Assembly (NCBI GenBank): GCA_008704415.1
Contig: VXIS01000337.1
Location: 1-52,195 of the forward strand
DNA: 52,195 nucleotides
Direction of reading: 5' to 3'
Source of the DNA: Sphaerosporella brunnea
Taxonomy: Eukaryota; Ascomycota; Pezizomycetes; Pezizales; Pyronemataceae
Positions 11,235 through 21,150 of the stretch are shown here, piece after piece (position 1 is the first letter of the stretch; each line of letters opens with the position of its first letter). Below the pieces are notes generated by a model. The model searched no databases. It was not told the DNA's origin and saw only the letters and a list, made by a program, of their open reading frames with translations. Made by a program: the position numbers and the translations under genes.

Positions 11235-11560
11235 CTCTAGGCTGGACCACCAGCGTTACAGACTCCGTCCGTGCTCTCTTCTAAAGTGTGGCTCCCACTT
11301 CTAAATACCAGAGCCCTCCCTCACGTCCACCTTACTTTCTCTCCTCCCCTTCGTTCCCTCGGTCTTCCTTTCGACGGCTTAGCTGTGAGGAAAGAGACCG
11401 CGTACGAAAGTCCTCGTCGACATTCCAGCACCAGCAACGAAGCCCTTTTCTCCCTCTGCTCGGCTTCAACCAAGCAAGAAAACTCGTCACCAACCGTTTC
11501 GCACTTGCTCCCTCGCGTGAACGAAAAGGAAGGAATTCCAGAAGCTGCACATCTGTCGCC

Positions 11561-13242
11561 ATGTCGTCTTCGGTGCTCGCTTCTCCCCCACGGCGACACC
11601 ACTTGTCCCCGAAAAAGCCGATGAAGCCGTCTCGCTTGACTGCGAACAGCAGCAGCAGAAACAACTGTGAGCTTCTCTCTCCTGCATTTCTCGCTCTTTC
11701 TCATTTTCATCGGGAAATCTCTCACCCACTTGTACTCCCCCCCCCCCCCCAGCCACTCCATTTCTTCCCCGCCCTATCCCACGTACTAGTACACGCTTCA
11801 GGAGCTACTTTACGCGTGCGCAAATGTCCGCAAATTCTGCCTTTTTTGTCATTCCGCAGATGCCTCACCCATCAACCGCCTATTGCCAGCACATCGTGTC
11901 AGCTTCATTGCTTAGTTATCGCTAATCTCCCACACCTGCGACAGCCACATTTTCTACATCCACAAAACGTACCCACAGCGACGAGAACAGTAACACATTA
12001 ATGCCCGTATCGTTGGGCCACAAACGAGTCAAGTCTGGGCTATCACGCGCTCCTAACGCTGTACCAAAACCAACTGTTTCATCTTCCGCCGCTGCCCCGG
12101 CTCTCAAAACGAAGCGCGCTTTTGGATTCGATGTCACCAATATCCGAGCAAGTACTCGACATAGTTCCAACCTCAAGGACAAAAGCATCCCCGGTAAATC
12201 TACCTTCGGCAAGCCCATACGCACGATCGTGAAGCCCCATAGCCCGAAGAGGCACTCGCCAAAGCTGTCCACACCAACGTCTCCGCAGGGTTGTACCGGC
12301 CGTACTCGTGCTCCACCGTCTCCCCGCTCCGGCTCTCGGCGTGTTATCAAGCGAGCCTTCAATCCGTCGTTGTTCAAACGCATTGATCCTCCATCTTTCG
12401 GTTCCGGCGAGATCTCATCCATTGATTCCCTCCTCGCCTCTGCATCACGTCCGACGCCTAAAATCTCTATCATCCCTGCATCCGATGTTTCCCATCAAGA
12501 AGCCGCAGCCCCTCTCCCCGCCACCAAACTCCCCGACTCATGGTTCTTTGACATCTACGAGGATACACTAGAGGAGACTATGCAAAACCTGATGGAACAT
12601 TCTACCTGCATCCTTGATATTTCAGACGATTCAGGCAACGAATCATCCACAAGCGAGCTCCAGGAAAAGGGAAAGGAGAATATCTGTCCTTCTCGTCTGG
12701 CTGAACTTCTTGCCGTTAATCCAGAGGACCGCGGAAATGCCATGCGCGTCGATGTACCCGAGAAGCACATCCCACAACGACGATCGCCAGGAGGTGGTCC
12801 TCGCGGGCGTGTATTGAAGGAACATCGTCAGGCTCTACGAGCATTGAAGAAAGAAGAGTTGGTCGTGCTCGAGCCAATGGAGGAAAAAAAAGCGGACGGT
12901 AACCGTAGTGCCAAGTTATCGACCCTTGACTGCGACAACTTCGTGGAGCACACCCCCCCGAAGCGCAAGCATGATGAAAACGAAGGCATGTCTACGACAC
13001 CCAAGAGTCCCGGAAGTCCAGGCTTCATTGTATGGGAAAGCGACCACGAGAAAGATGCCGAAGATTCGGCACGTGAGCTTGACGATGAGATTGAGGTTGC
13101 CGCCGCAATTCCGCTGCCGCGCTCCGAGTTGGATTTTGATGATTTTGATGACTTGGAAAGTGAACTCGGTGACCAAAAGTTTCAGATATTTGGAAGCGAT
13201 GATGCCGCTTCTCTCGGGGAGGTGAGTGACAAAGAGAATTGA
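11561..13242 (+). CDS. Unrecognised Ser/Pro-rich protein with KEN boxes
   Basis: Two exons, 11561-11666 and 11945-13242, with a 278-nt intron (GTGAGC..GACAG, CTAAT near the 3' end). Of the acceptors examined, the one at 11943-11944 keeps the frame and adds STFSTSTKRTHSDENSNTL before the Met at 12001. The product is 467 residues. It is mostly low-complexity and basic in the first half (SPPRRHHLSPKKP, many SP and KR sites) and acidic at the C-terminus (DFDDFDDLESE). I see one ordered-looking patch, LPDSWFFDIYEDTLEETMQN, followed by an acidic DISDD patch and a KEN box (GKENIC); the protein ends in EVSDKEN. KEN boxes are APC/C degrons, so a cell-cycle protein is possible, but I do not recognise the family and name no function. 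Confidence 0.75.
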
Positions 13243-13507
13243 TGTAGTGGTGTGTTCCTTCTGGTTCCTTTAATTTTTCTGGATTCGCTTTGTGGATTCT
13301 ATACACTCTCCTAATCCATCGCTTCGTTTTCAATCAGGTTCGGCGGTGGGTTTGTGTATTACCTCTGGTCTTTTCCCGGTTGTATAGTGTAATAGGTCTG
13401 GTGCTGTACTGCGAGTTTTTATTTTGTCTGCCTTTAGGACATCATGTATTGGAAAAATGATGTGGAATGTATTTTTGTTCAGCGGATTATGGTTTATTTC
13501 ATCATAC
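13243..13507. other. 3' flank of KEN-box gene
   Basis: T-rich sequence after the stop codon, probably 3' UTR. No other feature seen. Confidence 0.4.
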
Positions 13508-13632
13508 ACCGTAGAGATTCGGTACTAAGGCAATGTGGCTAAGTGACTTTGCCATGAGGCTGAGTGACTTCTCCACAGAGCGCAGTGACTTAGCCAGTGA
13601 CGTAGCCCAGTCTCTTGCTTGCGAGTTTATGC
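13508..13632. repeat. Short repeat with GGCTAAGTGACTT core, copy a
   Basis: Begins ACCGTAGAGATTCGG and continues GTACTAAGGCAATG, shared with copies near 23661 and 24657. The core (13536-13596) is the reverse complement of the core in those two copies while the left flank keeps its orientation. The core contains three spaced copies of a TGGCAAAGTCACT-like unit on the minus strand. Confidence 0.7.
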
Positions 13633-13634
13633 GA

Positions 13635-14300
13635 TATGGTGCGACGCGGTTTAAACCGACACCTTCGTGGTTTTGGGGTTACCCGGAGCACACTAGAATT
13701 ATTTGGCTGTGAGCGGCCGCGCGGGTGGACCTTTTCTCGCTCGTATACGTGCAATTCTACGTCCCCGAGTGCCGAATTTACGATTTATTTAACGTAACGC
13801 GATGGGCAAAATCACAATCCTCGACGAGGGCAAGGTACTGGGTTTCCAGCTCAAGGAAACTGCGGAAGACAGGGAAAAGGGAAGGAAGACTGCCACAGGC
13901 ACGCCTACACTCTAACTACCGTATTATCTCACTTAAGAGTCACACCCCTAATCAGGCAATTTTCACACTAATCCGGAATTTTTTCGACTTTTAAGGCTCC
14001 AAAAGCTCGAAATCAGGCCATCTTTAATTTTCGCCAGCAAAAAGATTACTTAAAGCGCCTCAGAATCGCACATAGAAAATATTTCATACATTTTGGAGTG
14101 AGTTGAAGACTCGCTGGCACGCGCCATGACCGCTTAAAAGTGTGACTCTTAAGTGAGATAATACGGTACGTTAAAGTATATATCTATCAATTCTGTGTTC
14201 AGCGCCCGGCGCGCTGAGTGAATTCACCGCCAAAAGTCCTAGCGTGCACCGGGTAACCCCAAATACCCGAAGGTACAGGTTTAACGTGCACGGCACCATA
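13635..14300. mobile_element. TGGTGC-family MITE, interrupted by another MITE
   Basis: TA at 13635-13636 and 14299-14300. The two ends share the order TGGTGC, 10 variable bases, AAACC, 3 bases, ACCTTCG, then a GGGGTTACCCGG block; the repeats are imperfect over about 85 bp. The MITE at 13917-14168 is inserted in the middle; without it the element is about 414 bp. The same terminal order is found next to the DDE transposase at 50.8-52.0 kb. Confidence 0.75.
13917..14168. mobile_element. 252-bp MITE of the CCGTATTATCTC family, nested
   Basis: TA at 13917-13918 and 14167-14168. Perfect 27-bp inverted repeats starting CCGTATTATCTCACTTAAGA and ending GTCACAC. Perfect ends suggest it is younger than the host element around it (13635-14300). 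Confidence 0.9.
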
Positions 14301-14577
14301 GGTAGCGACCCGAACCGATCGATAAGAAGTGCTGTTGGCCGAAGGAGATGGGAATAATCCTCGGCGATCTTAAGCCTCGACACATCTCCCGTTCGCGCTT
14401 GCAGGGTTTTTCCTATTGCAGCACCACCGCATGCCAACAACCACTCATTCGCCAGCTCAGCAGCCACCTTCTGCGCTGTCTTCATAAGTGCTGGGAGGCA
14501 ATCTTTTATCCCCAGCTTCGCGACTCGCTCTGAAAACCCCCGCTGCAGACCAAGTTCTTAGGTCATATACCAAAGCT

Positions 14578-15207
14578 ATGGGTCAATATATCTCGTCCCC
14601 CTCCACGCCAGCGCCCACAGCGGAGGACCTTCGCGCGCAAGCCATTGCGGCGGGTGACCTCCGCCGTCGATACTCAGAACAATCGCAAGCTGCCTACCGC
14701 GCTGGGCGCGGTCAAGAAGCCAAAAGACTTTCCGAGCTGGCCAAGGCGCAGTGGGCCGAAGCCGAACGCCTCAATTCTCTAGCTGCCGATCTCGCTTTCG
14801 GGAACTATAATCCTTCGTATCCATCTACCTTGACGTCAACCCGACACGGGGGAGGATGGGCTCTGCTCAGCTGGCTAGGGTGGGGCAAGGTCGAGGGGCA
14901 GAAGACGAAGGGGCTTGAAAGGCTGGATTTGCATGGGCTTTATGTGGCGGAAGCAATCACCAGGGTAGAAGCTCATATGAGAGCTTGTAAAGAGTATGGA
15001 GTTGAGAGAACGATGCTTATTACTGGAAGAGGGAATCGTAGTGTGGATGGAGTGGCCAAGATCAAGCCGAGCGTTGAGAAATGGTTGCAGGAAAGGCAAG
15101 CGGGATTCCGGGTCGTCAAAGGAAGCAATGATGGCGCTGTCACGGTGGAGCTGGTACAAGAGACCACCGGGTTGCTCTCGGGTGTCATGAAGATTTTTGG
15201 ATGGTAG
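14578..15207 (+). CDS. Smr-domain protein with DUF1771-like region
   Basis: Single exon, 209 residues from ATG 14578 (MGQYISSPST). The frame is open 30 codons further upstream, but the MGQ start is favoured because DUF1771 proteins are compact. Residues about 20-85 form an Ala/Glu/Arg-rich helical DUF1771-type segment (AIAAGDLRRRYSEQSQAAY). Residues about 118-190 form the Smr domain, opened by LERLDLHGLYVAEAI. The usual T-G-x-G-x-H-S loop reads TGRGNRSVDG, so the His is Arg here. Smr domains bind or cut nucleic acids. The start MGQYIS fits the Gly2/Ser6 pattern for N-myristoylation, which would suggest membrane attachment; this is inference. Confidence 0.85.
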   Translation: MGQYISSPSTPAPTAEDLRAQAIAAGDLRRRYSEQSQAAYRAGRGQEAKRLSELAKAQWAEAERLNSLAADLAFGNYNPSYPSTLTSTRHGGGWALLSWLGWGKVEGQKTKGLERLDLHGLYVAEAITRVEAHMRACKEYGVERTMLITGRGNRSVDGVAKIKPSVEKWLQERQAGFRVVKGSNDGAVTVELVQETTGLLSGVMKIFGW

Positions 15208-15439
15208 CTGGAGTTATTTGATAGTGTAGCAAGAAGAACCGAAGTGCTAGGAAGGTATTTACAAGCATTGTAACTGGTGTTATGCACTAGAAGCAATTGA
15301 CGGACCTCGCGGATGATACTTCTCTGGCACAATACATCCCCCTATCAGCAAAAATCGAGAGATCCCGAGGTGGTCAGGGCCAGTTGGTCGTCAGTGTTGA
15401 TCTGGAGGTGTGTACGAGAAATTATGAGCCCTTTGGAAT

Positions 15440-15870
15440 TATGGTGCCGGAAGTCTGTAAGCCAGACCAACGGGTAAATTGTGTTCCACCGCGTGAAACA
15501 GGGTGGCGAGTGACGACAGAGGTGCGGCCTCGGGCGGCCTCGCGGGGGTTCTATGCCGGTGACTCAACGAATAGTACTTACCTGCGGCAAAGATATTCAC
15601 CCATTATGACCCGAACTGATCGCCCATGCCCCCATCAAGAACATCTTTGTGGAGGAGGAGGAAAGCGCAAGCTGCGACAGCAGCAAATCCAGACACAATT
15701 ATGGCGGATGCTTCACAAAGTGAAAACCTAGAGATGGACACTATTATGGTCGATGCCCGCTGCCGCTGCCAGAAGACCCGACCGCCTTGTTACTTGCCAC
15801 CTGTTTCACGCGGTGAAACACAATTTACCCGGGCTTTAGTTGGTCTGGCTTACAGACTTCCGGCACCATA
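15440..15870. mobile_element. 431-bp inverted-repeat element
   Basis: TA at 15440-15441 and 15869-15870. Both ends read TGGTGCCGGAAGTCTGTAAG inward, followed by CCAGACCAAC and, after a small indel, GGGTAAATTGTGTT and CACCGCGTGAAACAGG. The repeats are about 65 bp and almost perfect. The interior has short open frames (for example one with MADASQSENLEMDTIM) but no recognisable transposase. It lies 233 bp after the Smr gene. Confidence 0.88.
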
Positions 15871-16089
15871 GTTGGCTTACGTGTGGTAAGTCCAATAGGC
15901 TGATGATTGCAAAGCGCTGCCAAAACGCTTGTCAGAAACCTTCCATCATGCTAGATCATTCGAATGGAGGACCCTAACCAGCCATTATCTATACATAAGG
16001 GTGGGTGATGACTAGGGAGCAAAAACCATTTTTTGCGGCTAATCATTATATAAACGTGACCATTATATGAGATTATACGTTGAAAAGCT

Positions 16090-16873
16090 TACCGTATTAC
16101 TATCGCGTTGCCCCCAATGTCGTTTTTTCCCCAATGTCGCGCTGAAAAGTACGCTGGCTGGCTCAGAAATACGCATGGCAACGGGCAACGTTTCTGAGTG
16201 GTGGTTGCTACGCGAGGTCCCCGCCAAAGCTGCCCGCGTATCTCTGAGCCAGCCGGCGTACTTTTCAGCGCGACATTGGGGAAAAAACGACATTGGGGGC
16301 AACGCGATAGTATCTCGGCCATAAGGCAATTTCGACGGCGCGAAACTAGTGGAAGCCGACCAGTAAGGAGGCGCCTGGAGAAAGGTGGTGGGCGAAGAAA
16401 ATCTGAGCGCGTGACGTATATGGAGACGCGATGGAGACGGCTCACGCCGCAACATCGCTCTGCGACACATCCATTAAAGAACTCCACCAAAATTTATTTC
16501 AAGTAACTGTGTGCAGTATTCCGTTGCAAAAATAGACCGCTGATCTAAAACCCAGGCTCCAGTTAACCGTGAGCGCACCGGTCCGGCAAGGTAGACAAAC
16601 CAGCACTACTTGTTCCAGTGTTTTTGGCTCCAAAATGGGCAATTACTGAAGCGCAGTGTTGCTAGCTGCTGTGTGAGGTTGCTGCTGAGGCGTTGGCTGC
16701 GGCAGTCGTCGCTATGGTCTCCTTCTCGATGCGCTGTTTAAGGATTTCTGTCACGCGAACTTTACTTACTAATTTTTTCTTCACCCACCACCTTTCTCCA
16801 GGCGCCTCCTTACTGGTTGGCTTCCACTAGTTTCGCGCCGTCGAAATTGCCTTATGGCCGAGATAATACGGTA
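16090..16873. mobile_element. Outer MITE of the CCGTATTATCTC family, carrying a nested MITE
   Basis: TA at 16090-16091 and 16872-16873. After removal of the insert at 16098-16310 the left end reads CCGTATTATCTCGGCCATAA and matches the right end for about 90 bp (GGCAATTTCGACGGCGCGAA, then GGCGCCTGGAGAAAGG). Empty length is about 571 bp. No transposase frame was recognised. Confidence 0.88.
16100..16310. mobile_element. 211-bp MITE nested in the left end of another MITE
   Basis: TA at 16098-16099 and 16311-16312. Terminal repeats of about 70 bp start CTATCGCGTTGCCCCCAATG on both sides and run through TCGTTTTTTCCCCAATGTCG to GGCTGGCTCAGA with one mismatch. The pair forms a long hairpin with a centre of about 70 bp. 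Confidence 0.92.
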
Positions 16874-16990
16874 TTTATCTTGCTTCCACAGTCTCATCGC
16901 ACCTCGCCGTACGGCGAGGATCCGACCCCGCGGCGATAGTACCTGCCAGGCGCCCGTCAGCTCCACATCCATCATGATCGCCACGTTGTC

Positions 16991-16992
<2 letters not shown>

Positions 16993-17022
<30 letters not shown>
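16993..17022. repeat. (CAT)10 microsatellite
   Basis: Ten tandem CAT triplets between the MITE at 16090-16873 and the LINE fragment. No coding frame of interest crosses it. Confidence 0.95.
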
Positions 17023-17399
17023 GATCGTTAAGACGCGCCGACTGCTGCCTCGCCTCCCTCAACCCCCAAAACAGAGGCGACACCAGCAGTAGATGCAGCA
17101 TAAAAACGTAATCGGGAGATGTGACGATGTCAAAGTCAGAAGCGTACCAGGGGGACAGCTTGTTGAAAAACTCAACACTATCACTGCGATGGCTGATGAA
17201 TCGCGGAAGCACTCGATGTCACTCGTTAAACACGTGATGTCACTCGACGTGTGCCACAATATTGCATATTCAGTATTACCACAAAAAACAGGCCCTTTGG
17301 GTGCGCACCATGTTTTGAGGCGGAAGGATATGTGAGGTAGCACTTCGAATGACAGTTATGTATGTAAGGATGGTCAAAACAGAACGCATATTGTGAGGT

Positions 17400-18775
17400 C
17401 ACCCCATCTCCCGCAATGGCCCAGGCTGGGCGACACGCTCGCAACATCTAGGCCGCAACAAGGAGGTATACAACGCCGAACTCTTCGACATCATCGTCGG
17501 CCTAGGGCTCGCTCTACGCAACCTGCCGAGCGACAAGGGAGTCGTCCCGCTCTTCACTGACGCCCAGTCAGCCTTACGACGACTTCAGGACGACAAACCG
17601 GGCCCAGGACAGTGGCTGCTCCCGAGGATTGCCAAAGCCGAGTCGGTGCTCTCCGGCAAGGGCTGGTCCGTCGAGTTCCATTGGGTTCCAGGACACAAAG
17701 ACGTCCCTGGCAATGAAATAGCGGACGCCTTGGCCAAGGAAGCGGCGTGCGACGGCGGCCGCGCCCTCCCACGCGACGATGCACGGGTGATTACCCTCGC
17801 CCATGTGTCCAGACGCACCACCGACGCCAGGACCGCGGAGGGGGAAGCCTGGCTGGCGAAGCACTGCCGTCCCAAGACCTACTTCCACCACCGAAAGAGG
17901 CCTGATCCCACGGCCTACAAAACCAGAAAGGCCCTGGCAGCCCGCTTCTTTCAGCTTAGGCTCAACAAAGCTCCGACAGGTCCATACCTCCTAAAAACAG
18001 GTCGCAGGGGTGGATGATAAATGCTGGTGGCGCTACCCAAACCCGGGACCACCTCTTCAAATGGTGGAAGAGTGAACAGATGGCAATCAAGGACGCCAAG
18101 GGAAGGAAGTCAGAAGCGCTGGCCTGTTACCCCGATTGCCGCGTTGCTGGCTGATGACAGGTGCACCAAGGCAGTTTTGGCTTTCCTTTGTTCCAGAAAA
18201 GTTGGTTGTTGACCCGACAAGGGCATCATGTTGTGAGCTTTCACTTATCTCTCCCAGGTGCGCTCAAACTTGAACCCATACGAATCTCCTTGGCGTGTCA
18301 ATTCATCTGGTGCGATTTCCTTGCCTATAATTCCTCAGAAGTCCCGCATGCCCCAGCAGTGTTCCTAATAGCCGGCCCAAAAAGCCCGGCTGTGCGGGCG
18401 GGCTGGCAAAAGGCAACAGCCCGGCTGTCTCACATCACGACGGGCAGGCTGCCAGGCTGCCAAGCACTTTCGACTGAGGTGAACCTGTCATGCAACCATC
18501 AGTTTGACCTAGTTACGTCGTAAACTGAAGAGTGTTTCTGTGTAGCTGTTGCTCCATTCCCCATAGCGCATGATCCCTGCATCCGCTGGAAGCCCGCCAG
18601 CCAGCCCGACGTGGGGTGCAGCCCAAACAGCCCGCCCGTCTTTTCGGTCAGCCCGACGGGCGGGCTGGAATTTTTAGGAGCACTGGGTCCCAGCAGCAGG
18701 CCTGGGCCTAAGTGGTAGCATAGTCTCTTCTCTGTATATGTCATGACCGCAAGCGGCCGAATATAATATGATTAA
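17400..18775 (+). mobile_element. 5'-truncated Tad-like LINE fragment (RNase H end)
   Basis: Plus-strand frame from about 17452 with a type I RNase H domain: NAELFDIIVGLGLAL, LFTDAQSALRRL and the C-terminal motif WVPGHKDVPGNEIADALAKE. Then comes the LINE ORF2 tail AARFFQLRLNKAPTGPYLL. The final Cys/His knuckle region (KCWW, then in another frame TRDHLFKWWKSEQ) is frameshifted, and the frame is broken after 18013. The 3' end carries ATGACCGCAAGCGGCCGAAT plus AATATGATTAAAC, shared with the next LINE copy. A hAT-type MITE (18357-18685) is inserted in the 3' UTR. 5' truncation is usual for LINE copies. Confidence 0.8.
18357..18685. mobile_element. hAT-type MITE with GC-rich subterminal repeats
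   Basis: Ends read CAGTGTTCCTAATAGCC and, inward from the right, CAGTGCTCCTAAAAATT. CAGTG ends are typical of hAT elements. The flanking 8-mers TGCCCCAG and GGTCCCAG match at 6 of 8 positions, as for an aged 8-bp target duplication. The interior carries many AGCCCG/CGGGCT blocks that resemble those at 41214-41657. No transposase. Confidence 0.65.
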
Positions 18776-18807
18776 ACAAGACTATTTTCCAAACCCCCTG
18801 CTAAGGT

Positions 18808-19712
18808 AGGTATCTGCGACCTGCAAAGCTGTAGAAACCTACACAACCCTGCCGTTACGCCAGAAAAAGTGCCGGGACCTGGGCAGTGGATCGTCCCTAG
18901 GATCGCTCAGGCCGAAAAAGCCGTCCTGGACGCGGGCTGGACCACGGAGTTCCGCTGGACGCCGGGCCCCCGCAACGAGCAAGCCGACCGCCTCGCCAAA
19001 GGAGCCGCCAGCAGCCGATCCCCGTCTGAGGCCCCCGAGGTGCTCGCCACCACGTCGCTCGCCTACATCGCCAGAGCCGGCACGGCGGCCAAGCGACAAG
19101 ACTGCGACCGATGGCTTGCCGAGCACTGCCGGCCGAAGAGCTACTACAAGCCACCCAGAGGCAACAAGACCGCTTTCAAGACCAAGAAGGCCGTGGCAGC
19201 GCGCTTCTTTCAACTGAGGCTGCAGAAAGCTCCGACAGCCCCCTACCTGCATCGGACCGGGCGCCGCGCGGACGACAAGTGCTGGTTCTGCCAGCAAAAA
19301 CCGCCACAGACCCGAAACCACCTCTTCAAGACATGCCGACGGTGGCGAAACGAGCAAACCACCCTGTGGAAGGCGGTGGCCGAGGCGACTCGCGACGGGG
19401 GTAAGCGGAGGCGGAAGACCAATACGGCGGTCAGGGATCTGCTGGCCGACGAGCGCTGCATAGAGATGGCTTTCTTGAGCAGCACGAGCGTGGGAATGTG
19501 GCCGAATAGGGCCTGAATGCGGCCGAGTAGGGCCTGAATCTGTCTCCTTTGTCCCGGTGCGATCTATGCTTGTTTTTTCCTTGTCTTCTTTCCTTCCTTC
19601 AGAGGAGCGGACCCCACAGTAGGCCACGTGCCTAGGGGCGGCGGTGATTCTGTATACTATATGCCATGGCCGCAAGCGGCCGAATGCAATATGATTAAAA
19701 CAAACAAATATG
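18808..19712 (+). mobile_element. Second 5'-truncated Tad-like LINE fragment
   Basis: Plus-strand frame 18869-19516, with degenerate sequence recognisable from about 18808. It covers the end of the RNase H domain (PGPGQWIVPRIAQAEKAVL, RWTPGPRNEQADRLAKGAAS) and the ORF2 tail (AVAARFFQLRLQKAPTAPYL), then an intact CCHC knuckle CWFCQQKPPQTRNHLFKTC and a basic stretch, ending MWPNRA. The 3' UTR ends GCCATGGCCGCAAGCGGCCG then AATGCAATATGATTAAAAC, matching the preceding fragment. The usual GHKDVPGNE motif reads GPRNEQ here. It follows the first fragment after about 30 bp. Confidence 0.82.
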
Positions 19713-21150
19713 GTTGGGGACTCCTAGTCACTGTGGGATTTCTGACATTCATTTCGCTTAGTAACACATACAAAAGTTCCGAGTGATGAGCGTGAATCTT
19801 CCTTTTTTGACCATATAACTGACATTTGTCCCCGGGGAGGGTCCTATTTTCTCAACAACCAGGCAGAAGTCGGAAATTCTGAGTTAATCAGTCGATAGAG
19901 CGAGCGAAAACTAGGCCCTTGATAGTGTTATTTTTTAAAATAACTTTTTTTTTGGTGGAGGATGCTCTGTCCAAAGTAAGGGTACCCAAACCCCTCCGTC
20001 TTTAGGTCCATACGCCTGAAAAAGTAGCCATAAACCCCTAACCGTTATGGTGCGAGGCGCTTCCAATACTGTCCGCCATCTAGTCAGGTAGCGTGAGGCC
20101 GCTTCTCCTCCACAAAAAATAAAAAAGAATTTATTTAACGAGCGTAGAGTTCAAGAGGAGCATGCGTTGAGTGAATCTACGTTGAGCTTTTGTGATTTGA
20201 GAGCAGTAGCAGATTTAAAAAAAGTAGATTTTGTATGGGCAGCGCAATTTTTTGCACCTAACAGAGCCGCAAAAATTGCCAAAAACGGCAATTTGAGTGA
20301 TTATGCATGAACATAAAATCAACCAAAATACCCCTTGATGGCTCTTATTTGAGCGAGAAAAATAAAGGAGTCCGGCAAAAGTAAAATCATAGAAGTCAGT
20401 CGATATTTTGGCGAGTTATGGGCCTTGATTGCGGACGGACGTCCTTTGTTGAGGGGTAGCCATTGCAAGGATGATCGATTGACCGAGAAATGCGTCTTTC
20501 TTGATCAGAACCGCTTTTCTTCATAATTACGACAGGATAGGCTAGCCTATTGTATTAGAGGCAGTCTAGAAGTCATCTCGTTGGAAACCTATTCACCACT
20601 CATTTCCAGCCAGATATATGGGACATAGCCTATCAGTCGTGTATTACTAAGCGAACTTCAGTTTTGCGAATGCCAAGAAATGCCAAGACGCTACCATGAC
20701 TAGATGTCGGACACTCTAAGAGGTGGGTGCAAAACCCTTCGGTTTAAAACTGCGGTGGCGGTTAAAAGCAAGTGTCCAGCGAAGTTGTGTTTTTAACCGC
20801 CGGGCCCCGGACGCTGAAAACCGTGAAACGAACTACCGGCCGCCAAGACTATCGTGATGCTCGACATCACTCGCTCCTGCAAAATCAGGTAATCAGTTAT
20901 TAACAACTCTTTTTTCAATGTGTTTTTAACCTCGGTTTTTCACCCAGCTCTACCAATACCTTTGCATTTTACGAGTAGTGAGTGCAATGGGCTTTCAACA
21001 CCTTCACTAGTTTTTGGGTTACCCGGCCGCAAAATAGCTGAGGGTGCACTAGCGAAACATCTGTATCAAGCCCTATTCAATTGCCACGTTTAGTCGCTAG
21101 GGTTAAATCCTTTTCTCGCTTATCTGAGAGGAAACATCTTCATCCACGTG
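19713..21150. other. Repeat-derived intergenic region upstream of cdc16
   Basis: No gene was recognised. It contains a hairpin around 20755-20806 (GGCGGTTAAAA and TTTTTAACCGCC) and, near 21008-21030, CTAGTTTTTGGGTTACCCGG, which resembles the inner part of the TGGTGC-family ends at 13.6 and 14.2 kb. AT-rich elsewhere. Confidence 0.5.

Noticed and set aside
15297..15731. Plus-strand open frame of 144 codons
   Set aside because: It overlaps the left arm of the inverted-repeat element and has no domain.
19930..20135. Possible TIR element (GTGGAGGA near both ends)
   Set aside because: The similarity is mostly poly-T plus GTGGAGGA; no clear target duplication.
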